In this document: positions 1-8,238 of the stretch, one piece after another
How positions within the stretch are numbered: position 1 is the stretch's first letter
Layout: every line of letters begins with the position of its first letter
Source: DATCDR01 sp036510575
GTDB lineage: Bacteria; Actinomycetota; Acidimicrobiia; Acidimicrobiales; Bog-793
Reading direction: 5' to 3'
Assembly (NCBI GenBank): GCA_036510575.1
Contig: DATCDR010000058.1
Span: 1-37,758 of the forward strand
DNA: 37,758 nt
Notes under the pieces: model-generated
What the model was told of the DNA's origin: nothing
Seen by the model: the letters and a program-made list of their open reading frames with translations, nothing else
Databases searched by the model: none
Translations under genes and position numbers: made by a program

Positions 1-391
1 GGGAGAACGGCAACCGCGTGAGCTCGTAGATCTGCAGCCCGATGCCGATCAACGCGCCGAGTACGACGAGCCACCCCGCGATGAGCCAGTCGGTCGTCTG
101 ACCGGCGCGCAGCCGGCGGAGACCGAACGCCACCAAGACGGCACTCGCGGCGATCAGGGCGGCGATCGCCGCGCCGATCTCGGTGGGTGCCGTGATCCCG
201 CCCGGTCGCCAGAGATCCTCGTTGTTCGAGGAGCGCAAGTAGAAGTACGCGAACGCAAGGCTTGCGTACGCGAACGTCGCAACCCCCACGAGGAGTCGTG
301 TTCCGGTCCAGATCGATCCCTCCGCGGCGCGCAGCTCGTACGCAACCTCCTCTGGGGTCGACTCGATCCTGCGGCCTTGGACCTCCGTCAT
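1..391 (-). CDS. ctaE: Cytochrome c oxidase subunit III (CtaE), 3' part outside window
   Basis: Reading leftwards from an ATG at 391-389, about 130 codons stay open to the window edge. The protein starts MTEVQGRRIESTPEEVAYEL and continues with membrane segments (roughly residues 27-45, 63-83 and 97-115), including FAYASLAFAYFYLRSS, as in the N-terminal half of actinobacterial subunit III. The start follows the ctaD stop directly (TAGATG), so the two genes are probably translationally coupled. Subunit III has no metal centre and stabilises subunit I. The truncated C-terminus prevents a full family check; the position after subunits II and I is the strongest support. Confidence 0.8.
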   Translation of the reverse strand, partial: MTEVQGRRIESTPEEVAYELRAAEGSIWTGTRLLVGVATFAYASLAFAYFYLRSSNNEDLWRPGGITAPTEIGAAIAALIAASAVLVAFGLRRLRAGQTTDWLIAGWLVVLGALIGIGLQIYELTRLPFS

Positions 392-2356
392 CTACGTGCC
401 CTCCCCGGCGCCGGCGACGAGCACCAGCGAACCAGAGAGGTCAGCGACCCGACTCGCCTCTTCCTCCCCGTAGTGGTACGGGTCCGAGAGAATGACCGGG
501 ATTCGCTCGAAGTTGTACGGAGGCACCGGCGTAGGCGTCTGCCATTCGAGCCCCAGGGAATCCCACGGGTTCGCCGGCGCGCGCTTGGGGTCAAGGAAGA
601 TCGACCACACGAAGTTTGCGATGAAGAACAGGAACGACGAACCGAGCACGAACGCACTCACCGAAGAGAAGGCGTTCAACCCCTGGAGGCGTGCTGCGTA
701 CTCGAAGACCCGTCTCGGCATTCCAAGCAATCCGACGATGAAGAGCGGAAAGAACGTGAAGTTGAAGAAGACGAACATCAACCAGAAATGGATCTGCCCG
801 AGCCGCTTATTGAGCGTGTATCCGGTGATCTTCGGAAGCCAGTAATAAAGCCCTCCAAAGAAGGCGAAGATCAAGCCGCCCATGATCGTGTAGTGGAAGT
901 GCGCCATCACGAAGAAGCTTCCGTGCACCGTGACATCGACCGGAACGTCGGAGAGGAAGACCCCAGTGACCCCGCCAATGAGGAAGTTGAAGAACAGCGC
1001 CAAGGCGAACAGCATCGGCACTTCCATCCGTATCTTCGCTTTCCACAACGTTCCGAGACCGACCAGGAAGATGAATCCAGTCGGGATCGAGATGAGCTCA
1101 GTCGTGAGCATGAAGAGCGGCCGCATGTCCGGGTTGATTCCGGAGTTGAACAGATGGTGCTGCCAGACGAAGAACGACAAGAGGGCGACGCCAACCATTC
1201 CCGCCGCGCCGACTCGGTATGCAAAAAGCGGCTTTCGAGTGAAAACGGGGAGAATCTCACCGACGATGCCGAAGCCGGGCAACGCCATGATGTACACCTC
1301 GGGATGGCCAAAGAACCAGAAGAGGTTCTCCCACAAGAAACTGCTGCCTCCGTGCTCGTTCACGAAGAAGGCAGTCTGTGCGGTTCGATCGAGCAGGCCG
1401 AAGAGACCGGCCATGACGAGCACCGGGGTGGCCAGGGTCAGCAACGCCGACGTAGCGATCATGGACCAGCAAAAGATCGGGAGCCGGCCCCAGGTCATTC
1501 CCGGGGCGCGGTAGTGGATGATCGTCACGGCAATGTTGAAGCCGGCGGAGATCATCCCGATACCCACGACGGCGAAGGCCATGAGGTATGCATCCATCCC
1601 GACGGTGGCCTGCGTCTGCAACGGCGCGTATCCCGTCCACCCCGTGGGGAATCCTCCGAGCGGCAAGGCGCCGAGGATAATCACGTACCCTGCTATGAAA
1701 CTCCAGAACGAGAAGGCCTCGACCCGGGGGAACGCCATCCGCCGGGCGCCGATCATGAGCGGGACGAGCCAGTTTCCGAGCGGCCCGACGACGACCGAGG
1801 TCGCCATCATCATCATCATCGTTCCATGCTCGCTCACGACTGCGATGTAGGTCCCCGGCCCCATCAACCGGCCGGTCGGAGTCAGCAGCTGACCGCGGAT
1901 CCCCATCGCCAACAGCCCAGCTGTGAAGAAGAACATCAAGACCCCGACGACGTACTGCTGACCGACGACCTTGTGATTGAGGCTGTACCGGAAGTACTTC
2001 GTCCACCCCGCCGCATCCCATAGCTCGTCATGAACGTGAGCAGACGCGTCACGGCCGATGAGCTTCGCGAGCGGGTAGTTCAGGGCGCCGATACCGAGAT
2101 ACCAACCGACGAGACCGAACACGAACCCGAGGACGACCGCGACGTCGTTCTCCCCGCTCGCGCCAGCGACGTTGGCATAGCCAGATGCGATCGTGTTACC
2201 TACGAAGTGGCCAAGCAGATAGCCGGCGACGCCCAACACGATCGCCGTTCCGAGATGCTGGCCCAACCATCCAGGCCGACGGGGTCGTCGCTGGTTGGCA
2301 GGTACCGGTGGGACCGGCTCGCCAACGTCGATCTTCGCTTCGATGTCGATCGCCAT
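392..2356 (-). CDS. ctaD: Cytochrome c oxidase subunit I (A1-type haem-copper oxidase)
   Basis: 654 residues. This is the catalytic subunit that reduces O2 to water and pumps protons. All metal-ligand motifs are visible: the haem a histidine in SEHGTMM, the CuB/tyrosine motif in FFGHPEVYIMALPGFG (with the Glu of A1-type D-channels), the CuB pair WQHHLF, and the haem a3/a pair in AHFHYT. The core begins at about residue 120 (YSLNHKVVGQQYVVGVL). The 118 residues before it carry two extra predicted membrane segments (about 33-55 and 72-98), which ordinary subunit I lacks. The haem ligand is followed by five Met codons in a row, a (CAT)5 run on the plus strand at 1805-1819. The gene lies 37 bases after ctaC and abuts ctaE. 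Confidence 0.96.
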   Translation of the reverse strand: MAIDIEAKIDVGEPVPPVPANQRRPRRPGWLGQHLGTAIVLGVAGYLLGHFVGNTIASGYANVAGASGENDVAVVLGFVFGLVGWYLGIGALNYPLAKLIGRDASAHVHDELWDAAGWTKYFRYSLNHKVVGQQYVVGVLMFFFTAGLLAMGIRGQLLTPTGRLMGPGTYIAVVSEHGTMMMMMATSVVVGPLGNWLVPLMIGARRMAFPRVEAFSFWSFIAGYVIILGALPLGGFPTGWTGYAPLQTQATVGMDAYLMAFAVVGIGMISAGFNIAVTIIHYRAPGMTWGRLPIFCWSMIATSALLTLATPVLVMAGLFGLLDRTAQTAFFVNEHGGSSFLWENLFWFFGHPEVYIMALPGFGIVGEILPVFTRKPLFAYRVGAAGMVGVALLSFFVWQHHLFNSGINPDMRPLFMLTTELISIPTGFIFLVGLGTLWKAKIRMEVPMLFALALFFNFLIGGVTGVFLSDVPVDVTVHGSFFVMAHFHYTIMGGLIFAFFGGLYYWLPKITGYTLNKRLGQIHFWLMFVFFNFTFFPLFIVGLLGMPRRVFEYAARLQGLNAFSSVSAFVLGSSFLFFIANFVWSIFLDPKRAPANPWDSLGLEWQTPTPVPPYNFERIPVILSDPYHYGEEEASRVADLSGSLVLVAGAGEGT

Positions 2357-2393
2357 CTTCAGGCTGCTCCCCGCATCATTGTCAACCGCACTC

Positions 2394-3359
2394 TCATCCC
2401 TTGTTCTCCCCGCTCTTGAGGTTCACCGGCTGTGCGCCATAGACCTCGACCTTCGAGTAGCCGTCCTGGCTGTCGGGGTAGTACCCGCCGTCGGCGCCGT
2501 TCGCGTCCGGTGTGTAGGTCCAGGAGAACTGTGGAAGCAGCTTCGTAGCCGACGCGAGCTTGGCTTCGGTCGTGGTCGCCCAAGTTTGGAACGCGGTCTT
2601 AGACACGACGTACCCGGTGTCGAACATCGCGCCGTGCCAGACACCGCACAGCTCGTCACAGCGCACGCTGAATGAGCCGGTCTGTTGGGTGCGGGTATAT
2701 GCGATGTTGTCGTAATCCGGGCTGGCGTCCGCTTTCACACCGAGCTGGTACGCCCAGAAGTCATGGATCACGTCGAGCGAGGTGACATGGAACACCACGG
2801 TCGTGTCGTCGGGCAGCATCAGGGCGTCGGTCTCGAAGCCACCCAAACTCGGGTAGCGGTAGCTGAATTTCCACTGCTGAGCGATGACCTGGACGACCAG
2901 GGGCGAAGGCGACTTCAGCGTCCAGATCGCGACCGAGCCTTCACCGCCGCCGGACCCGCCGCCGGTGACGAGCTCGATCGTCCCGAATAGGAACAGACCC
3001 ATCACGATCACGGTCGTGATGCCGATCCAAGCGAACTGGATCGCTATGTTGCCGTGAGAGCTCGGACCCGCGACCGGTTCGGGCACACCCGGGCGGGATC
3101 GCCAGACGATGACGGCGTAGAGCAGGTAGATGACGATCGCGAACACCACCGGGATCGCTATGACGAACAGGACGTTCGAGTCGAACTGGTCCCCAGCGCC
3201 TGCCGAACCCATGTCGCCTGGCGGCAGGTGGGGGCCTACGAGAAAGTAGAAGAGCGGGTCAGCCGCAGCCGACAGTACGCCCCAGATCGCAAAGAGCCGC
3301 CAAAAGTGGTGCGGTTCGCGTGCAGGCGCCACCGGAGGCACCGGGTCGACGCTTGTCAC
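2394..3359 (-). CDS. ctaC: Cytochrome c oxidase subunit II with CuA site
   Basis: 321 residues from GTG at 3359-3357, which overlaps the previous gene's stop as GTGA. The open frame runs further upstream, but that part is antisense-frame sequence inside the neighbour. Two N-terminal membrane helices (FWRLFAIWGVLSAAADPLFYF and VLFVIAIPVVFAIVIYLLYAVIVW) and a third near FAWIGITTVIVMGLFLFG precede the periplasmic cupredoxin domain. The CuA site is complete: His in LDVIHDFW and the cluster RCDELCGVWHGAM, giving two Cys, Glu, His and Met. The domain accepts electrons from cytochrome c or a blue copper protein and passes them to CtaD. No cytochrome c domain is fused to it. Confidence 0.95.
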   Translation of the reverse strand: MTSVDPVPPVAPAREPHHFWRLFAIWGVLSAAADPLFYFLVGPHLPPGDMGSAGAGDQFDSNVLFVIAIPVVFAIVIYLLYAVIVWRSRPGVPEPVAGPSSHGNIAIQFAWIGITTVIVMGLFLFGTIELVTGGGSGGGEGSVAIWTLKSPSPLVVQVIAQQWKFSYRYPSLGGFETDALMLPDDTTVVFHVTSLDVIHDFWAYQLGVKADASPDYDNIAYTRTQQTGSFSVRCDELCGVWHGAMFDTGYVVSKTAFQTWATTTEAKLASATKLLPQFSWTYTPDANGADGGYYPDSQDGYSKVEVYGAQPVNLKSGENKG

Positions 3360-4033
3360 GACACCTCCAAGAAGCCGTCCATGTACCCGATGGTCTGCAT
3401 GGGACCGCCATTGCCGTAAAGAAAGCCGAGCCCACAGGGGATGAAGCACTGCCACCGGTACATCCCCGCCGCCCCGGTGTTGAACGAGAACTTCACGGTG
3501 TTGTGCGCGTCGGCGAGCGTGCATGGAGCGGCGCCGCACGCGTTCTTCGCGTTCGGATTGATCCCGGGGAGCGGGACATTGATGTTGAGCTCGGGCACGC
3601 TGAACGTGTGCGCCACGCCGTTGCCGGCATACGAGTTGACGAGGGTGAATGGAGCGCCGTTCATGGTGGGGTTCTGCACCCCGGTCACCGAGCCGAGCTC
3701 CTGGTTTCGCAGCGGGCTCCCGGAGTCGTACTGCAGCAAAGTCACGTCGACAGTTGTGTTCGAGGGCAACTTCCACAACGTCGTGTGGACCCACTTACCC
3801 GAGGGCGACTTCACAAGGTAAGAGACCCACGTGGAGTGGACTCCGGAGCCGAATGTCCCCACGGTCTGGATCGTCAGGTCGACCGGCTCACCTGACTGCG
3901 CGGTGAAATCCACAGAGGGGGGACTCGAACGAATGAAGGCCATGGCGGCAAACACGATCAGGCCGACAGCGATGCAAAATATCGCCGAGATAATCGCGAT
4001 CCGTTTCGGTCTATTCACCCCCGCACCCTCCAT
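3356..4033 (-). CDS. Membrane-anchored cupredoxin-like protein, first gene of the oxidase operon
   Basis: 225 residues from ATG at 4033. A GTG at 4018-4016 (MNRPKRIAIISAIF) lies a better distance behind GGAGGGTGCGGGG and may be the real start. One N-terminal membrane anchor (about 11-34) precedes an extracytosolic domain. Near the C-terminus GVAHTFSVPELNINVPLPG looks like the first cupredoxin His strand. YRWQCFIPCG and a later GGPM or GYMDGFLEV look like the Cys-Met loop. Two cysteines spaced C-x3-C recall CuA, but the His expected four residues after the second Cys is absent, so copper ligation is unusual. Its place before ctaC suggests an accessory subunit or an electron donor to the oxidase. 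It could also be a sulfocyanin-like blue copper protein; function is inferred. Confidence 0.75.
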   Translation of the reverse strand: MEGAGVNRPKRIAIISAIFCIAVGLIVFAAMAFIRSSPPSVDFTAQSGEPVDLTIQTVGTFGSGVHSTWVSYLVKSPSGKWVHTTLWKLPSNTTVDVTLLQYDSGSPLRNQELGSVTGVQNPTMNGAPFTLVNSYAGNGVAHTFSVPELNINVPLPGINPNAKNACGAAPCTLADAHNTVKFSFNTGAAGMYRWQCFIPCGLGFLYGNGGPMQTIGYMDGFLEVS

Positions 4034-4671
4034 TTACCAACTGCCGCAGATCTACGCCTTCCAGCCAGCGACCAAATCGACTCAAAAGCGACCATAGGAG
4101 GTCCAATGAGCGAGGGCAAGCACATCTTCGTCCCATGGCCGAGGCCTGGGACGAAGTGCCGGGATGAGCAACGTATCCGTCTCGGTGGATGATTGCGTCG
4201 ATGGCGTTGGAAATCGAGCCCTCGTACTCGATCGCCCGCCATATGACATAGATCAAACGACATAGATCAAACGACATAGATCAACCACCAGCGCGGCCCA
4301 CGAATCTCCAGATACCCACAAGATCACAGCCCTCCACCTACCAATCTCCGCCACGGATCCATGGGTCGGTTCATACCGATCGTCCTCGGCACGTCAGACT
4401 GATCGGCTGGTCCTTGCGTCTTGAACGAGCGCACGGCTCGCCTGGGAATCGAGGGACGCGAACCTGCTGCTTTCGCCGCGGGAAACCACAACAGCCAGGA
4501 GAGCGACCCGCTCACGAGCAGATTCGGTCCTAGGTGGCCGAAGACCCGAAGCCTTCGTCTGACACAAGGCCGCGGAAGAGACCGTCGAGAAGGTGAGCCG
4601 CGGCCGGACGCCCTGACCAAGCTGACTAAGGGATCGGTCAAGGCGTAAGTCGATCGCCGCACCGAGGCTCC
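4034..4671. other. Non-coding gap upstream of the oxidase operon
   Basis: About 640 bases between the 3' end of ctaG and the start of the cupredoxin-like gene. The only clear structure is the triple 14-bp repeat at 4245-4285. Short open frames here (for example 4324-4662 minus and 4421-4648 plus) have arginine- and serine-rich translations with no recognisable domain, and I do not regard them as genes. The oxidase promoter must lie in this gap or its left end. Confidence 0.6.
4245..4285. repeat. Three tandem 14-bp repeats (GACATAGATCAAAC)
   Basis: GACATAGATCAAAC occurs at 4245-4258 and 4259-4272, then GACATAGATCAAC at 4273-4285. The block is AT-rich compared with its surroundings. On the minus strand, the direction of the oxidase operon, it reads GTTTGATCTATGTC repeated, and it ends about 210 bases before the cupredoxin-like start. 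Such phased direct repeats are typical of multi-site transcription factor binding, but no family is recognised. Confidence 0.8.
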
Positions 4672-5553
4672 CTAGCCCACCCCCTCGACGATCCTCCGCC
4701 CGAGCATGCGATCGAGCACCGTGCTCACGTCGCCCTCGTCGGCGATGACGCGACGGATGATGAGGATCAAGGCCGGCACCGCCCAGAAGTCACCGCACAC
4801 CCAGAGGATTGCGGCGCCAATCTGTTGGTCCGCAAATGGTGAGAGCGTCACACCCGGGATGTGGTCGTACACGCTGTACCAGGAGCTCGACGTGAAGATG
4901 CTGAGTGTCATCGCGAGGACGAACATCACGACGTTGGTGCCGATGATCGCCTTCATTTGGCCCGCCGCATCGAGCTTCGGCTTGATCGGGTACGAGGGGA
5001 TGATCTGCAGCCAGAAAAAGACCCCGGCGACGAAGAAGCTCGAGTGCATGAGCCAAATGTGCACGTCCTGGTTGTTCTCGGCGAGGTCGAAGAGCGCTGG
5101 TACGTGCCAGATGAGCATGACGATGTTGAAGATCACGACGGCGACGGCCCCGCTCGTAAGGAATCGCCCTACCGCCCGCAGTGGACGCGCCCACGCGCCG
5201 AGGAGAACGGCTCGCCCGACCACGCGTCGCACTCGCACCGGCAGTGCGTGGACGAGGGGCAGCCAAGGCGCCCCGGTGACGATCAGGATCGGCGCGAAGA
5301 ACATGACCAAGATGTGCTCGATCATGTGCACGAAGAAGTAATCGCTTGCCCAGTAGTCGATCGGCGAATCGACAGCGAGGAGCAGCCACGCGAGGCCGCC
5401 GTAAAACGCGAATGAGCGGATCCTTCGCTGTCGGGTCCGATCCGGCATCGAACGCCCTCGCAGGTGGCGCAGCCCGATCTCATGCCAGGAGATCACGATC
5501 GCAACGACGATTACGAACGGGTCGAACGACCAGTTGTCCGTCACGTAGCTCAC
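4672..5553 (-). CDS. ctaG: Caa3-type cytochrome oxidase assembly factor CtaG (Bacillus type)
   Basis: 293 residues from GTG at 5553-5551, chosen because AGAGGGG precedes it by about ten bases. The longer open frame upstream is arginine-rich and unlike the family. At least seven hydrophobic segments are visible, with family-typical stretches SFAFYGGLAWLLLAVDSPID, FFVHMIEHILVMFFAPILIV, NIVMLIWHVPALFD, WLMHSSFFVAGVFFW and GAAILWVCGDFWAVPALI. The membrane His and Met residues (HMIEHILVMF, HSSFFVAG) fit a role in copper insertion into the CuA/CuB centres. It lies downstream of the ECF sigma gene on the same strand, with a 151-base leader carrying a hairpin. Confidence 0.9.
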   Translation of the reverse strand: MSYVTDNWSFDPFVIVVAIVISWHEIGLRHLRGRSMPDRTRQRRIRSFAFYGGLAWLLLAVDSPIDYWASDYFFVHMIEHILVMFFAPILIVTGAPWLPLVHALPVRVRRVVGRAVLLGAWARPLRAVGRFLTSGAVAVVIFNIVMLIWHVPALFDLAENNQDVHIWLMHSSFFVAGVFFWLQIIPSYPIKPKLDAAGQMKAIIGTNVVMFVLAMTLSIFTSSSWYSVYDHIPGVTLSPFADQQIGAAILWVCGDFWAVPALILIIRRVIADEGDVSTVLDRMLGRRIVEGVG

Positions 5554-5590
5554 GAGCACACGCCCCTCTGAAGGTCTGCGACGGCGTAGC

Positions 5591-5617
5591 GACTGCCCTC
5601 GAGAAGGGCCCGCAGTC
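5591..5617 (-). terminator. Hairpin between sigma gene and ctaG (attenuator or terminator candidate)
   Basis: The plus strand reads GACTGCCCT, then CGAGA, then AGGGC, CC and GCAGTC. The inner stem GCCCT/AGGGC has a 5-base loop, and an outer GACT/AGTC stem closes it. There is no T-run after it. It lies in the 151-base leader ahead of ctaG, so it could attenuate read-through from the sigma gene or process the message. Confidence 0.35.
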
Positions 5618-5704
5618 CCGAGGATCTTCTCTCGCGTACGTTGCCACGTCGCCGTGCCGATGTCGAGAGCCGCCCAAAGCTGCTCCACCCGGGGCGACCC
5701 GCTG

Positions 5705-6238
5705 CTACGACGAAGCGCGCCCCGATAGCGGCTCGGACCGAGCGAGATGTTCGAGCAGCTCGTCACGGGCACGCGCGACGCGTGACCTAATCGTTCCCAC
5801 TGCGCACTCACACACCTCGGCCGCCTCTTTGTAGGAGAGGCCGATCACCTGCGTAAGTACGAGAGCTACGCGTCGGTCCGAGTCGAGGCGCGAAAGCCCA
5901 TCCTCGAGCTCCATCGCGAGCCCCGGCTGCGATGCCGGACTGGGCGCGGGGAGATGATCGGCGAGCTCACGCCATCGGCGGTGGCGTCGCCCGACGCGAT
6001 CGGCGCTCCGCCGCGCGATGACGAAGAGCCAGGTCCGGGCCGATGCCTCACCCCGATACGAAGGAAGTGCGCGCCAAGCCGCGAGGTAGGTCTCCTGGGT
6101 GGCGTCGTCGGCGTCGCTCGGACCGACGACGTGAGCGCAGAACCGCCAGATCGCCGGCTGGGTCCGACGTACGAAGGCAGCGAGCGCGCGCCGGTCCCCG
6201 TCGCGGGCCTTGATGAGAAGCCGGCTGAGCTCGTCCAC
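5705..6238 (-). CDS. ECF-family RNA polymerase sigma factor (SigC-like)
   Basis: 177 residues from a GTG just after GAGGTA. Region 2 is clear (AIWRFCAHVVGPSDADDATQ followed by ETYLAAWRAL), with the RNA polymerase-binding DADDATQE motif. Region 4 is LSYKEAAEVCECAVGTIRSR with VARARDELLEHL, a helix-turn-helix. The region 4 wording resembles mycobacterial SigC, whose regulon includes copper acquisition; that link is from memory of the family. It sits between ctaG and the divergent Sco-fusion gene, so control of oxidase metallation is a reasonable guess. The zinc-finger protein at 9514-9948 is the obvious candidate anti-sigma factor. Confidence 0.9.
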   Translation of the reverse strand: MDELSRLLIKARDGDRRALAAFVRRTQPAIWRFCAHVVGPSDADDATQETYLAAWRALPSYRGEASARTWLFVIARRSADRVGRRHRRWRELADHLPAPSPASQPGLAMELEDGLSRLDSDRRVALVLTQVIGLSYKEAAEVCECAVGTIRSRVARARDELLEHLARSEPLSGRASS

Positions 6239-6259
6239 TACCTCGACGGTAATCGCCGG

Positions 6260-6272
6260 CTCCGATTCGGAG
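6260..6272. promoter_or_regulatory. Palindrome in the divergent sigma / Sco-fusion promoter region
   Basis: CTCCGA, one base, TCGGAG: a perfect 6-1-6 inverted repeat 22 bases upstream of the sigma GTG and within the only intergenic space between the two divergent genes. It may be an operator. A GGAAC at 6289-6293 resembles an ECF -35 box, but no convincing -10 lies at the usual distance. Confidence 0.4.
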
Positions 6273-6393
6273 TATTCCTGGCCGAGCGGGAACTTATCCG
6301 CGCCCGAGGGGCACTAACTAATTAACGAGTGGCGCGGCCCACCGCGTCGTCGCCGTCCAGCGACGTCGAGCCGCCGAGGAGACGAAGAGCGCA

Positions 6394-8238
6394 ATGCCAG
6401 GGATGAGTTCGGGACTCCAAACGAACAACCCGACGATCGTCTCGGCCTTTCAATCGCTGCTCTTGCACCAAGGTCTCCTCGTGCTCGTCATACTCGCGCT
6501 GCTCGCGATCGCGTGGAATGTGCTTCGCGCCGCGCAGCTCCGACGGACGATGGCGTCCGGAGACGGCTCACCAGCCGAGTCCACCACACCGATTCCCGAT
6601 GCCCCGGCGCGGCGACTGCTCCGCGTCTCGTTCGGCGTTATCTGGATCTTTGACGGCGTCCTCCAAGGACAGGCATCGATGCCCCTCGGCATGACCACCC
6701 AGGTCATCCAGCCGACCGCCGCCTCCTCGCCGACCTGGGTGCAACACGTCGTGAACGCGGTGGCCACGATCTGGAGCAACCATCCGATTACCGCGCCGGC
6801 CTCCGCTGTCTGGATCCAGGTCGGCATCGGGGCGTGGCTACTTGTCGCACCCCACGGAAAGCTGTCCCGGCTTGGCGGCATCGTGAGCGCGGGTTGGGGG
6901 ATCGTGGTGTGGATCTTCGGGGAGAGCTTCGGCGGCATCTTCGCCCCGGGGCTCACCTGGCTCTTCGGCGCGCCGGGCGCCGTGCTCTTCTACTCCTTCG
7001 CCGGGCTCTTGATCGCTCTTCCCGAACGGTACTGGGAGAGCCCGCGCCTTGGCCGGTCGATCCTCTCGGTGATGGGGCTCTTCTTCTGCGGGATGGCGGT
7101 GCTCCAGGCGTGGCCCGGCCGGGGCTTCTGGCAAGGGCACCTCCCCCACAGCACTACCCCGGGGACGCTGACAGCCATGGTGCTGCAGATGTCCCAGACC
7201 CCCCAACCGGGCTATCTCGCTTCTTGGGTGGGGAGTTTCGCCAGCTTCGATGCCGCGCACGGCTGGGGGGTGAATCTCTTCGCCGTGATCTGCCTGGGCG
7301 CGATCGGGCTCTGCTTCCTCGCCGGGCGCGCGTGCATCGTCGGGGCCGCCGTCATCACCGGCATTATCCTGTGTCTCGCCGACTGGGTTCTGATCGAGGA
7401 CTTCGGCTTCTTCGGGGGAGTCGGCACCGACCCGAACAGCATGCTCCCGATGGTGCTCGTCTTCTCCGCTGGTTACCTCGCGCTGACGAGGGTGCCGCTC
7501 GCCGCCGAGGAGCCGAGCCGAGTGATCGCGTTCCCCCAGCCGGCAAGGTCGCTCAAGGAGCGACTGACCGAGAACCCTACCTACGCCTTTCGCTCGCTCG
7601 CCTGTATCGGCGCGATCGGGATAGTGCTCCTCGGCGCTGCACCGATAGCCTCGGCCTCCCTCGACCCCAACGCCGACCCGATCGTGGCGCAGGCGATCGA
7701 CGGCACGCCGAGTGCCGAGAACATCCCCGCTCCGGCCTTCGATCTCGTCGACCAGCGCGGTCAGACCGTCTCGCTCACCAGCCTCCGCGGGAAGACGATC
7801 GCGCTCACCTTTCTCGACCCGGTCTGCGTCTCAGACTGCCCGCTCATCGCCCAGGAGTTTCGTGCCGCCGACGGGCTCCTCGGCGCGAGCGCCCGCAGTA
7901 TCGAGCTTGTGGCCATCGTCGCGAACCCCATCTATCGGGCGCAGGACTATACCGTCGCCTTCGATAACCAAGAGGGCCTCGAGCACCTGTCGAACTGGCT
8001 CTTCCTAACCGGATCGGCCGCCGCGCTAGGTCGCATCTGGGACGCCTACGGTTTCCAGGTGGAGTACTCGCCGGGAGGATCGATGATCGCCCACAGCGAA
8101 CTCGCCTTTGTGATCGATCGAAACGGGCACACGCGCTACATCCTCGACACCGACCCAGGCCCGGGAACAGAAGCCACGAAGTCCTCCTTCGCCGTCACGC
8201 TCGCGAACGAGCTGAGAAGCGTGCAGCGCTCCGGATGA
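6394..8238 (+). CDS. Polytopic membrane protein fused to a Sco1/SenC copper-chaperone domain
   Basis: 614 residues from ATG at 6394, preceded by GAGGAG. Residues 1 to about 430 hold roughly nine to ten hydrophobic segments (for example LLVLVILALLAIAWNVL, WIQVGIGAWLLVAP, AVLFYSFAGLLIALP, ACIVGAAVITGIILCLADWV) with no family I can name. Residues about 445-610 are a thioredoxin-fold Sco domain: FDLVDQRGQTVSLTSLRGKT, the Cu-binding C-x3-C in DPVCVSDCP (Cys478, Cys482) and the third ligand His567 in IAHSELAFVID. Sco proteins deliver copper to CuA of subunit II. The neighbouring ctaC, ctaD and ctaG support this. Its stop overlaps the start of the next gene (ATGA). The membrane half may bind haem or copper, which is only a guess. 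Confidence 0.85.
   Translation: MPGMSSGLQTNNPTIVSAFQSLLLHQGLLVLVILALLAIAWNVLRAAQLRRTMASGDGSPAESTTPIPDAPARRLLRVSFGVIWIFDGVLQGQASMPLGMTTQVIQPTAASSPTWVQHVVNAVATIWSNHPITAPASAVWIQVGIGAWLLVAPHGKLSRLGGIVSAGWGIVVWIFGESFGGIFAPGLTWLFGAPGAVLFYSFAGLLIALPERYWESPRLGRSILSVMGLFFCGMAVLQAWPGRGFWQGHLPHSTTPGTLTAMVLQMSQTPQPGYLASWVGSFASFDAAHGWGVNLFAVICLGAIGLCFLAGRACIVGAAVITGIILCLADWVLIEDFGFFGGVGTDPNSMLPMVLVFSAGYLALTRVPLAAEEPSRVIAFPQPARSLKERLTENPTYAFRSLACIGAIGIVLLGAAPIASASLDPNADPIVAQAIDGTPSAENIPAPAFDLVDQRGQTVSLTSLRGKTIALTFLDPVCVSDCPLIAQEFRAADGLLGASARSIELVAIVANPIYRAQDYTVAFDNQEGLEHLSNWLFLTGSAAALGRIWDAYGFQVEYSPGGSMIAHSELAFVIDRNGHTRYILDTDPGPGTEATKSSFAVTLANELRSVQRSG

Noticed and set aside
377..2023. A 548-codon plus-strand open frame opposite ctaD
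   Set aside because: Its translation is rich in Arg, Glu, Asp and His with no domain, as expected opposite a GC-rich gene; the minus-strand CtaD carries every catalytic motif.
6289..6320. ECF promoter ahead of the Sco fusion (GGAAC at 6289-6293)
   Set aside because: The -35-like word is present, but no recognisable -10 lies at the usual 16-19 base distance.
6834..7967. A 377-codon second frame within the Sco-fusion gene
   Set aside because: Low-complexity arginine-rich translation; the +6394 frame gives clear membrane helices and Sco motifs.
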